Source: Aliamphritea spongicola | Lineage (GTDB): Bacteria > Pseudomonadota > Gammaproteobacteria > Pseudomonadales > Balneatricaceae | DNA: 64,000 nucleotides | Direction: 5' to 3' | NCBI GenBank assembly: GCA_024347235.1 | Contig: AP025283.1 | Span: forward strand, 2,666,001-2,730,000 | Part shown: positions 53,797-64,000 of the stretch, in pieces | Layout: each line of letters opens with the position of its first letter | How positions within the stretch are numbered: the first letter of the stretch is position 1 | The notes under the pieces: model-generated | The model's database searches: none | What the model was told of the DNA's origin: nothing | What the model saw: only the letters and a program-made list of their open reading frames with translations | Program-made: the position numbers and the translations under genes

Positions 53797-54830
53797 TCAC
53801 TCGTCATAACCGACCTTATCAATCAGCTGCAGCGCCTGCTGACGGCGGGCGGCAATCTGCCCCAGTGGCTGATCATCTTCCTTAAAGTCTCCCATATAGG
53901 TTTCAATCAGCTCAGCCCGGGAGTATTCACCCGTACCGGAAACTCAAAATTACCCTGCGCATACATAAACTGGGCCCGCTCAGCACTGAGATACTCCATG
54001 AGCCGGATCGCTTCTTCCCGGTGAGGCGCATACCGGCTCAGGGCAATTCCGCTGATATTCATATGCGCACCGCGGTCCGCCTGATTAGGAAACACCAGCC
54101 TGACCGCATTCGCCCAAACCTGCTGCTCGGGCTTTCGCTCATTGGTGAGGATCTTGCCGAAGTAATACGAGTTAGCCAGTGCAACATCACACACACCGTC
54201 ACTGATTGCTTTGATCTGCGCCCGGTCGTTTCCGGTTGGTCGCCGGGCCAGATTGCCTTTAACATCCCTGAGCCATTGCTCAGTCGCCGTCTCTCCGTTA
54301 GCCAGAATCAGACTGCTCACCAGCGACAGCATATATTTATGTTTACCGCTGCGGCTGCAAACCCGTCCTTTCCAGCGACTGTCAGCCAGTTCTTCATACC
54401 GTCCGATAGCGTCCGCCTCCAAACGCTCTCTGGAGGTATACAAAATGCGGGAACGGGCTGTAAGACCAAACCACTGAGAATCTGCATCGCGGTACTTGGC
54501 CGGTATATTTTTCCGTAACACATCGCTTTTAACCGGCTGGATCAGCCTTGACTGTTTCAGCGCATACAGTGGGCCAATATCCGCGGTCAGGATCAGGTCA
54601 ACCACTGACCGGTCGCCCTCTATTTCCAGCCGCTTCACCAGCCCCTTGCGCACATAAACAACATTCACCTGTATACCCGATTCTTCCTCAAAGGCATCCA
54701 GTATCGGCTCAATCAGAAACGGCTGGCGATAGGAGTAGATATTAATTTCAGAGGCAGAAACCGCACTGCTTAACAGCAAAGAGACACCGCCACAAAACAT
54801 GGCTGCACGTTTCATCAGATCAGTACTCAT
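53797..54830 (-). CDS. Iron(III)-type ABC transporter binding protein, orphan
   Basis: A periplasmic binding protein of the FbpA/FutA ferric-iron group, about 345 residues. The signal peptide KRAAMFCGGVSLLLSSAVSA leads to EINIYSYRQPFLIEPILDAFEEESGI, the family opening. NSYYFGKIL and FPNQADRGAHMNISGIALSRYA hold the expected tyrosines and the C-terminal lobe pattern. The frame changes near 53934 (one G missing), giving PVRGEYSRAELIETYMGDF and a stop at 53797. It starts 20 bases after the upstream GGDEF-EAL gene, and no permease or ATPase is beside it. It may feed a distant transporter or act as the sensor's ligand-binding partner. Confidence 0.83.
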
Positions 54831-54850
54831 CAGACACAAACCTTACACAT

Positions 54851-57601
54851 TTACACCGGCAGAGGATTCACCTGCACAGTTACATCCCCTTCAGCGGAAT
54901 CATCACCCAGCACCCGGGTGTACTCATTCAGCACCAGTGGTTTATAAAACAGAAAGCCCTGTCCGTACCGGCAATCCAGATCCGCAAAAACTGTTGTTGC
55001 TGGAAGGTTTCAATACCCTCCGCGGCAACGGTCAAACCCAGTAACTCCGCCATCTTTACCGTGGCCTGCAAAATAATGGCCTGGGTATTATCCGGTGCCA
55101 GCTTACTGACAAATGAGCGGTCAATTTTCAGCCCGCTCAACGGATAGGTGACCAGCCGCTCCAGCGAACTGTGGCCGGTGCCAAAATCATCAATATAAAT
55201 ACCGATACCCATGTCATGCAGGGCCTGCAATTGCTTAATTGCCAGCTCCTCATGGCTGTACAGCGCACTCTCAGTCACTTCAAGGCGAAGGTTGTAAGGC
55301 TGCAGCTGGTAGCTGGTCAGTAACTGACTGACCCGCTGAAGAATAGAGTCACTCAGCAGCTGCTTGGGGATACATTCACATTAACAAACAAACGCTGATT
55401 GCCTGTGTGCCTGATAAGACCGGCCAGATCAGCAACCGCCTGCTGTAAAACCCAGTCTCCGATTACCTGGATCATATTCAGCTCTTCCGCCAGCGGGATA
55501 AACTCCACCGGAGAGACCTCACCCAATAACGGGCTCGACCAGCGCAACAGTGCTTCACTGCCTTTAATTTTCGAATCGCTCAGTGCCACTATCGGCTGGT
55601 GACAGAGCACGAACTCGTTATTTTCAATGGCACTGCGCAAACTGACTTCCAGTCGGATACGCCGCTGGGCTCTGGCATTCAGACGGTCATCATAAAGTAC
55701 CTGACTGTCCCGACCGTTGCGCTTTACCTCGTACATCGCCAGGTCTGCCTGACGCAGGCCATCTTCGGCACTCTGGCAAGCCTGATCAAGCAAACTCAGC
55801 CCCAAACTTGCAGTGGTCTGAAAACAGTTACCATCACTGAAGACAAACGGTTGCTGCATGGTTTCCAGCACCCTGGCGGCCAGTAACTGCAGCCGGGCAC
55901 TGCCCGCCACATCCGTGACAAATACAGCAAACTCATCTCCGCCAAAGCGGGCTATCAGGTCCGACTCCCGGAAACAATCTGTCAGCCGGGCGGAAAACTG
56001 CTGCAACAGCTCGTCACCGATGGCATGACCGTAGGTGTCATTCACCGCTTTAAAACGGTCCAGATCGATGAAAAATAGTCCGGTGCCCATCGCACCGTAT
56101 GTATTCAGATGGTGATCAATCCGGGCGACAAACGCCGGTCGGTTATAAAGGCCTGTAAGGGCATCCCGTTCAGCCTGATGCTGCAACTTCAGTTGCGCCA
56201 GTTTACGTTCAGTGATAACGCTGATAGAGCCTTCGTAGTAACTTTCACCCTGGCCGTCATCGACAATATAAGCGTTTTCAACCAGCCATACCGGCTGACC
56301 GGCAGAATCGGTTCCCTGCCACTCAAAATTGACCACCCGCCCGGACGCTTTCAGCTCGTCAACCAGGGCACTGAATACTTCCGGATCATGGTGCAGCTGC
56401 CCGGGCACACTCTGAACCTGCTGATGCAAAGCATCCTGGGAACTGAAACCGAACGCCGCTGCAAATGCAGGATTAGCCTTCAGCAAGCGACCGGACACCG
56501 ACGCCCGGTAAATACCGTCGACCGACAGCATAAACAGCTGGCTATATTCATGCTTAACCGCCCGCAGCCGTAGGGTTCTGTTGGTAAACAAACGCTCTAT
56601 TTTCAGGGCATAACGCCGGGACGTGTAAATGTACATCAGCACCATGATGCTCACCCCGAGCAACGCCAGCCCCACCAGATTTGACAGGGCAAACCAGCGC
56701 ATATGCCCGGGCCGGGTCTGATCATAAAACGTAAACCGCAACTGCCGCCCTCCCAGTGTGTAAGCCATAGAGCGCGTTGCTTCAGGGGCAACATCGTACT
56801 GGCAGCGGCTGCCGGATAAATAACTGCTGCGGAACAGAACCCCCACATCAGCACCGGTCATATCTGCCACCTGCACACACAGACCGGCCTGAACCGCCTG
56901 CTGACCCAGTAACACTTCCATGGCATTACCGATATCAATTGCTGCGGAAACATAACCGTTCAGGGATGAGTACTGCGGGATGCCTGCCTGCGGTTCAAAT
57001 ACACCAAAAACAAGACGGGAAAAGTGCTCGCTGTCAGCAGGGTCATCAACAATGGCAATCTGCAAACCGGCATTTTCTGCCGCCGCCGCAAACGCACTGT
57101 TGTATTCAGGTAAGGCCACAAGGTTAGTCCCCAGCGCGATACCATCCATATCAGAAGAGGAACTGTAGAGTAGCGGGAACAAATCAGAAAACGGGATTTG
57201 CGGGCCTGTATCCGGCTCACGAACAGCAAAATCAAACTGCCCTTCAGCACGGGCCTGCCGGGTCAGGTCTTCTGCTTCATCTGCGGACACCTTGGGCAAC
57301 CATTCAAACGAAGCAATGCCGTAATCAGATACATTCTGCGAAACAATAAAGTGATCGAATTCCCAGCGCTTCACCTTGCCGCTGATTTCAATAAAACTGC
57401 GCAGGGAAGATAACCCTCCCACCAGCTCATTCAACGCGGCACGCACGACACTGAACTGCCCCGCTGCCCGCTCCTCAAGGGTACGTTCATATTCGCGCTG
57501 CTCAAGACCGGCCGTTACACGGTAAGCAGCCCAACTGCTGGGCAACAGAATACAGGTGGCAAAAACACCATTACAAGCGGGGAAACCGAACGCTTTTTCA
57601 C
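54851..57601 (-). CDS. CHASE-PAS-GGDEF-EAL c-di-GMP protein
   Basis: A membrane c-di-GMP enzyme of about 918 residues. The GTG start at 57601 gives MKKRSVSPLVMVF; one missing T near 57552 continues FATCILLPSSWAAYRV. A CHASE periplasmic domain (SFEWLPKVSADEAEDL, LGTNLVALPEYNSAF), a membrane span (ALSNLVGLALLGVSIMVLMY), PAS (MLSVDGIYRASVSGRLLKAN), GGDEF (FGGDEFAVFV) and EAL (SEALLRW, IYIDDFGTGHSSL, VAAEGIETF) follow. Further frame changes lie near 55373 and 54966. Both signature motifs are intact. The next gene encodes an iron-binding protein 20 bases downstream, so this is probably an iron-linked operon. Confidence 0.88.
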
Positions 57602-57693
57602 GCAATCATTATCTCTCAGATCACACCGGTAAAACCGGGATGACAGGCTGAACATCAGAATGCGCCATTAACAAAATACCAAAGCGCACACCA

Positions 57694-57712
57694 ATAATGA
57701 TAATGATTTTTA
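57694..57712 (-). promoter_or_regulatory. Fur-like box upstream of the CHASE-GGDEF-EAL operon
   Basis: AATAATGATAATGATTTTT closely matches the repeated GATAAT units of Fur sites and lies about 90 bases upstream of the start codon. Iron-type binding protein in the same operon supports the call. Confidence 0.6.
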
Positions 57713-57773
57713 TTTAGATAACAAAATACAATTACCCATTTTGCCATTTAGGCCAAAAGGATGCGTCTGCAAT

Positions 57774-58458
57774 CTAAACCAGCGGCCGGCTTTCCGTCGT
57801 CATTTGTAACTGCCCGTCCGGAGAAAAACTCAGGCCAACTTCCGGATAACGGGCATTATCATTCAGCAAGTGACTGAACCGTTGCAGAATTGAATCAATT
57901 TCTGCCTGCGAAGTGGCAGCATCCAGCTCATCATGCATAGGCTGCAAACTCTGTAATGCGGCAAGATGAGAACTCAACCCGTTAACCGTCGACAGCATCC
58001 GGGACATTTCTTCGTCCTGCCCCAAGGCTTCTTTCAGTTGCTCTGCGTATGGATAATCCGCCGGCAGTACAATTTGCCCCTGACTGTCATATTCAATTTT
58101 GCCGGTGGTTCAGGAATATTGTTGGCCGCCAGAAAATCAGGAAAACGCTGACTGATGTGCTGCTGCAGTGCTTTAACATTCTCTGCATTGGGCATCAGTA
58201 AGGCACCGGTATCCAGCACGCCGTCTTTCAGATGAGAGCCGGGGTTGAAAAACGATCCAGATCGACATCTTTACGGCCGGCACCGGTTTCCATTGTATAA
58301 ACCGCCTGACTGGCTGATATTTCACGGGCCTGCGCCGACACACTGACCGTTTCAGACTGGCCAGATGTTGCCGCCTGATTATGGCTGTTTGCCACTGTAG
58401 AGGTATGGGGTGCTGAAGGTACCGCTGGCTGTACCACCGCAGATTGCTGAATATACAT
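57774..58458 (-). CDS. Hypothetical protein, unrecognised family
   Basis: A protein of about 228 residues that I do not recognise. The N-terminal 60 residues are polar, rich in Ser, Ala, Gln and Val (MYIQQSAVVQPAVPSAPHTS), with no signal peptide. After frame changes near 58243 and 58108 the middle reads NAENVKALQQHISQRFPDFLAANNIPEPPAKIEYDSQGQIVLPADYPYAEQLK, then a helical part (MSRMLSTVNGLSSHLAALQS). The C-terminal segment VGLSFSPDGQLQM resembles a short beta hairpin. Flagellar or secreted structural proteins can look like this, but there is no direct support. It is flanked by c-di-GMP and polyamine genes. Confidence 0.6.
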
Positions 58459-58639
58459 AGCTTTTCCTTAAGTCTGCGCCCACCGGATGGCAGGCAAAAA
58501 TATATCTCAGGAAAAGATAAGCAAAAATAAGACCATATAACCGTATCAGAAAACCATACCTGACACGGTAATGAAAACACCCTGCCCTGCTGGCCTGTCC
58601 GCTTCAGCCAGAGCCTGCAGGCGGCGGGGTAAACAGCGA

Positions 58640-59757
<1,118 letters not shown>

Positions 59758-59911
59758 AGATCTCCCGGATTATTTTTATTCTCAGAACAGATGCTTCAGC
59801 CACAACTCACCCTGTGCAGCTAAGCACATGACTGAAAGCGGATTCAGAAACTAAGCAGAAACCTGCCTGCTACCCTGAGGACGTGGGTAACAGACAGAGA
59901 AAGCTCAACGG

Positions 59912-60846
59912 CTAGACAGCGCCACCGTTAGCGGCCAGAACGTACAGATACTCAAGCGCAAGGGTTGCGCCTGCCAGTGAAGTGATTTCAGCATGATCGT
60001 AAGCCGGGGCGACCTCGACCACATCCATACCAATCAGATCCAGCCCCTGCAGGCCACGGATCACTTTCAGGGCACAGTCAATGCTGATGCCTGCTGCCAC
60101 CGGCGTACCGGTACCCGGTGCAAACGCCGGGTCAAGGCCGTCAATATCAAAACTGACATAAACCCTCTTATCACCCACCCGCTCACGGATACGCTCCAGG
60201 GTTTTCTGCGGGCCGTTATCCCCCACCCAGGCAGCATCCAACACTTCAAAGGATGGTTCTTGCGGTTATAGGAGGTACGGATACCAATTTGCAAAGAATG
60301 CTCGGTATCCACCAGCCCCTCAACCACCGCATGATGGAACAAGGTGCCGTGATCATACTTGCTGCCGCCGTCATACGTGTCTGTATGGGCATCAAAATGA
60401 ATCAGCGCCACCGGGCCGTGTTTCTTGGCATAAGCACGCAGCACAGGCAGCGTAATAAAGTGATCGCCACCAAACGTCAGTGCAGATTTACCGCTTTCAA
60501 GAATCTGACTGATATGAGCTTCCAGATTATCCACCAGCGTCTGCGGCTCGCCGTGCTTGAATGACACATTACCGGAATCTTCAACTTTCAGATGGTTATC
60601 CAGCGCAAATGACCAGGGCCAGCGTGCACCTTCCCACACCAACTGGGCAGACGCCTGACGCACACCGGTAGGTCCGAAACGGGCACCCGGCCGGCCGGAT
60701 GTCGCCATATCAAAAGGCACCCCGGTCACCACCACATCGGCATCACTGGTCTGTATATTGGTTACCTGCGGGAACTCCATAAACGTCATTCCCAGACCGC
60801 CATAAATAGGCATATCCGCGTCGGCAATATTCATAGAAGCTGACAT
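59912..60846 (-). CDS. speB: Agmatinase (ureohydrolase family)
   Basis: Hydrolyses agmatine to putrescine and urea with a two-manganese centre. The metal motifs are [25 protein letters not shown] and [19 protein letters not shown]. The frame changes once near 60253, giving [16 protein letters not shown]. About 311 residues. Guanidinobutyrase and guanidinopropionase are close relatives with the same motifs, so the guanidino substrate is not certain. Adjacent potF favours agmatine. A LysR regulator is divergent. Confidence 0.87.
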
Positions 60847-60932
60847 TACTCACCTCATTACGGGCAGCCTCTTGCTACCCGGCTTATTGTTATTGCTAAC
60901 CAAGGTAACGCCCGGGTTATAATTAGTGAAAC

Positions 60933-60955
60933 GCATAGTTTAAATACAACTATGC
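60933..60955. promoter_or_regulatory. LysR-type operator between speB and lysR
   Basis: Perfect 8-base inverted arms GCATAGTT (60933-60940) and AACTATGC (60948-60955) are separated by seven AT-rich bases. The layout is that of an extended T-N11-A LysR box. It lies 86 bases upstream of speB and 30 bases upstream of the regulator start, suited to activating one and repressing the other. Confidence 0.75.
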
Positions 60956-60985
60956 ATAAAATTAATAACAGTGAGAAAACTCCCC

Positions 60986-61897
60986 ATGCAGGCCCTCAGA
61001 CAATTCGACCTGAACCTGCTGATCATCTTTGAAGCCCTGATCAGCGAATGCCATGTCAGCCGCGCTGCTGAGAAAGTCTTTCTCAGCCAGTCAGCCATGA
61101 GTCACGCCCTTAACCGGTTACGGGAATACTGCGATGATCCGCTGCTGGTGCGCACTGCCAACGGTTTGCAGGCAACTCCCCGGGCACTGGAAATGCTGCC
61201 GGAAGTCCGCCGGGCCCTGCAGCTGATCGACCGTACCCTTGCCAAGCCAGAACCCTTTGATGCAGAGCGCAGCAACCGGGTATTCACCATCGCCTGTACC
61301 GATTACTTTGAAGCCGTCATCTTTCCGGGACTCTTCGCCCAGTTACAGCAAACAGCCCCGGAGTCAGAATTAACGTCGAAATGATCACCGACGCCAGCAG
61401 CCGGGAAAAACTGGAAAACCGCAGCGTCGACCTGGTCGTCGGCGTTGATGCCAGCCACAGGCTGCCTAAACATCTCGTTACCGAAGACTGGATCAGTGAA
61501 CACCTGGTATGTCTGGCCGGCCAGCAGAATACCCGCATCAGTGAGCAACTCAGCCTGCAGGAATATCTGGACATAAATCATGTGGTTTTTCGATCAGGTT
61601 GGTGATACCGCCAACCCCGTAGACAGCTGGCTGCAAAATCAGCAGCTCAGCCGCCATCACAGTGTCCGTACCACCAACTATATGGCAGCTGCCAGAATCG
61701 TGGCCCAAACCGGTGCGATCGCCACCCTGCCTTACCAGATGGCGCGACTGTTCTGCGATCTGCTGCCGGTAAGGATTGTCACCCCGCCGGCCAATATGCC
61801 GGTCCTCGACATGCAGATCCTCCATCACCCACTGTTCGATAACGACCCGGGGCTGATCTGGTTACGGGAAACTATCAAACAATACGAGGTGATTTGA
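60986..61897 (+). CDS. LysR-family regulator of the agmatinase operon
   Basis: A transcription factor of about 304 residues. The N-terminal helix-turn-helix is visible in FDLNLLIIFEALISECHVSRAAEKVFLSQSAMSHALNRLR, followed by the linker helix and a ligand domain. The frame changes near 61362 and 61587; correction continues FRSG into WLQNQQLSRHHSVRTTNY and IVAQTGAIATLPYQMA. It is divergent from speB with a shared operator. The inducer is probably agmatine or a related guanidine. ATG 60986 is chosen; a GTG five codons upstream is possible. Confidence 0.88.
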
Positions 61898-61911
61898 CAT
61901 ACAGACAAGCG

Positions 61912-61928
61912 TACATACACTGTATGTA
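61912..61928. promoter_or_regulatory. Palindromic operator over the brnT start
   Basis: TACATACACTGTATGTA is a perfect 17-base palindrome with one central base. It overlaps the brnT start codon (ATG 61924). It is the natural candidate site for autorepression by the BrnA antitoxin or the toxin-antitoxin complex. Confidence 0.7.
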
Positions 61929-62213
61929 TGCTTATTTTGAATGGAACTCAATTAAAGCTAAATCGAATTTACTGAAACACGGGATATCTTTTACAGAAGC
62001 CCAAACAGTGTTCATGGATGATCAGGCACTGCAGTTCTTCGATACAGAACATTCTTCAGAAGAAGACCGGTTTATTATGCTCGGCATGAGCGCTCACACC
62101 CGTGTTCTGGTGGTCTGTCACTGCGAGCGGGACACAGGCAATGTTATCCGGATCATCTCTGCACGTAAGGCAACTAAAAAGAGCACAACTACTATATGGA
62201 GCACCGGGAATGA
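61924..62213 (+). CDS. brnT: BrnT-like ribonuclease toxin
   Basis: A RelE-fold toxin of about 95 residues. YFEWNSIKAKSNLLKHGISFTEAQTVF is the BrnT opening, followed by the basic active-site end VIRIISARKATK. The frame changes near 62184 in an A run; correction gives KEHNYYMEHRE, and the stop TGA overlaps the antitoxin ATG. In the family the toxin cleaves RNA and gene order is toxin first, as here. The start lies inside a perfect palindrome. Confidence 0.88.
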
Positions 62214-62432
62214 AAGAAGAATATGATTTCGCCGGTATGGAATCACGAAGCAACCCTTATGCTGCGCGATTAAAAACCGGTGACGATCCGGCTGGATGAA
62301 GAGATCATCAGCTATTTTAAGACGATGTCTTCCGATACAGGCATCCCGTATCAGAGCCTTATCAATCTGTACCTGCAAGACTGCGTGAATCAGCAACGCA
62401 AGATAGACATCACCTGGCAACAGGAACAATAA
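62210..62432 (+). CDS. brnA: BrnA-like antitoxin
   Basis: The partner antitoxin of about 74 residues with a CopG-like ribbon-helix-helix fold at its C-terminus. The gene begins MKEEYDFAGMESRSNPYAAR. The frame changes near 62272, where correction gives LKKPVTIRLDEEIISYF, the beta-strand of the DNA-binding fold. DTGIPYQSLINLYLQDC then follows, a signature of the family. The start overlaps the brnT stop (ATGA), so the pair is translationally coupled. It presumably binds the palindrome at the brnT start. Confidence 0.85.
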
Positions 62433-62490
62433 TTCCCGTTAGTCTTAGCCCCCAAACCGTCAATAAGTCAGGTCGCCGAAAGATAAACCT

Positions 62491-63554
62491 TCAGAAAGAA
62501 TTCCGCGACCGGCCTATCCCACTGGGCATAATGCCCTCGGTAACTTCCACCCGGTTACGTTCTTCACGGGGTGATACGCCGTAATGGTTACGATAAGCAG
62601 TGCTGAAATAAGACGCACTGGAAAAACCGCATTCCTTGCCAATCTCGGCAGCCGGCTTGTCGCTCTGGCGTAACAGTTGCCGGGCACGTTCCAGCCGCAG
62701 TTCCAGATAATGTTTCGATGGTACGGTTTGCAGATGCTGTTTAAAGAGCCGTTCCAGATGCCGGCGGGAAATGCCCACCAACTCTGCAAGATCTTCACTG
62801 CTCAGAGGCTCTTCAAGATTAGCTTCCATCAGGCTGACCGCCTCAATCAGTTTTGGCTGGCTGGCCCCGATCCGGTTTTTCAGTGGTATCCGCTGCTGGT
62901 CATCTCCGGCCCGCATCCGCTCACAGATAAACTGTTCCGAAATAGCCCCAGCCAGTGACATATCAAAATGCTGACCGATCAGAAACAGCATCATATCCAT
63001 CGAGGCTGTACCGCCACTGCAGGTATACCGCTTACCGTCGATCTCAAACAAAGTATTCGTTACCTGGGTCTGGGAAACTCCGCCTTCAGACTGGCCATAT
63101 CCCACCAGTGAATGGTGGCACGGTGCTCATTCAGCAGCCCGGCACAGGCAAGAATATAGGAACCGGTACCGATCCCGCCGATCGCCAAAGATGTATTCGC
63201 CTGACGGCGCAGCCAGGCAATAATCGCCTCATTGCCAGTCCGGGCGATGGGGCTGGCACCGCAGACAAACACTGCATCCAGCGTCGGCATTGTCGCCAGA
63301 CTGCAATCCACCAATGTCTGCACACCGAAACTGCTAGCCACCGCTTCACCGTCATGGCTGATCAGTACGGTTTCATAACAGTCTTCTCCGGTCACCCAGT
63401 TAGCCATACGCAGGGGCTCAATCGCAGAAGAAAAAGCAATTAAAGAAAAGTTAGGCAGCAGCAGAAAGCCAAAACGGTACGGCCGTTCTGGCTTATTCGC
63501 TAAAGTCACTATCTGCTGAGGCGTTATCTGTTCCGCTGCCATCTGTACAACCAT
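62491..63554 (-). CDS. ArgR/GlxA-type AraC regulator
   Basis: A transcription factor of about 354 residues with an N-terminal DJ-1/PfpI-like amidotransferase-fold domain (YRFGFLLLPNFSLIAFSSAIEPLR, AVFVCGASP, HWWDMASLK) and a C-terminal AraC helix-turn-helix pair (LAELVGISRRHLERLFKQH, IGKECGFSSASYFSTAYRNHYG). The frame changes once near 63078, giving EFPQTQVTNTLFEIDGKRY. The class includes the arginine regulator ArgR of P. aeruginosa. It is divergent from an acetylornithine/succinylornithine aminotransferase gene, the very target of that ArgR, which supports the same role here. Confidence 0.87.
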
Positions 63555-63747
63555 TACCTAAATTAAGAACCCTGTTACGCAAATGACAAAAATCTAAAGT
63601 CTTCACGAAAACTTGTACTAATCATACGCAGCGACCGGTGCTCTGTCGCGAAGATTGCCCCGTATCAGGCCCAAAATGGCAACAAACTAAAAGTTTATGT
63701 CGCAGGACATAAACTTCAGATCTTATCTCCACGATGGGTTTTGTTAG

Positions 63748-64000
<253 letters not shown>

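Overview
The window is a stretch of a marine gammaproteobacterial chromosome, most like the Oceanospirillaceae (Amphritea, Neptunomonas and Marinobacterium relatives). The reasons are conserved gene neighbourhoods shared with Pseudomonas-type genomes (cysS/glnS/ppiB/lpxH; fimV-truA-trpF-trpB-trpA-accD-folC-dedD-cvpA-purF), several c-di-GMP and chemotaxis genes, a nickel superoxide dismutase and an organophosphonate-use cluster. No rRNA or tRNA gene, insertion sequence, prophage or CRISPR array was recognised.

Reading caution: most long genes, including single-copy essential ones (cysS, glnS, accD, lpxH, folC), change frame one or more times. Nearly every change is explained by one missing base, often in a short A, T, G or C run, and the family sequence resumes at once in the next frame. 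I treat these as sequence errors, give each gene as one full-length CDS and state where the frame changes. Start and stop positions are corrected accordingly. Genes that read through cleanly include a TIGR04283-type glycosyltransferase, ftnA, miaE, dedD, trpA, tmpB, the phosphonate-type ATPase, the MMPL transporter, sodN, sodX and ribB.

Layout. 1-4.1 kb: end of a GGDEF-EAL protein, a periplasmic binding protein, and a radical SAM/two-glycosyltransferase cassette. 4.2-16 kb: housekeeping genes (cysS, ferritin, thioesterase, bluB, glnS, ppiB, lpxH, miaE), a chemoreceptor and dusC. 16-28 kb: the purF-to-fimV cluster with trpFBA inside it. 28.3-34.2 kb: a divergent cluster that looks like a 2-(trimethylammonio)ethylphosphonate degradation system: an HD-domain diiron oxygenase (TmpB-like) and AraC regulator on one side, and a zinc-domain Fe(II)/2-oxoglutarate oxygenase (TmpA-like) and complete ABC importer on the other. 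The expected products are phosphate and glycine betaine. 34-37 kb: binding protein and chemoreceptor. 37.5-42.8 kb: TetR-controlled envelope export operon (MMPL/RND protein, LolA-like protein, outer-membrane barrel) with two identical operators. 42.9-48.7 kb: NYN nuclease, RhlE helicase, then an iron-starvation-style operon (FagA-like, fumC, orfX-like, sodN, sodX) under a Fur-like box.

49-50 kb: FMN riboswitch and ribB. 50-57.7 kb: two large membrane GGDEF-EAL proteins, the second in an apparent operon with an orphan iron-type binding protein behind a Fur-like box. 57.8-64 kb: an unknown gene, putrescine binding protein and agmatinase with a divergent LysR regulator, a BrnT/BrnA toxin-antitoxin pair, and an ArgR-type AraC regulator divergent from the start of an acetylornithine/succinylornithine aminotransferase.
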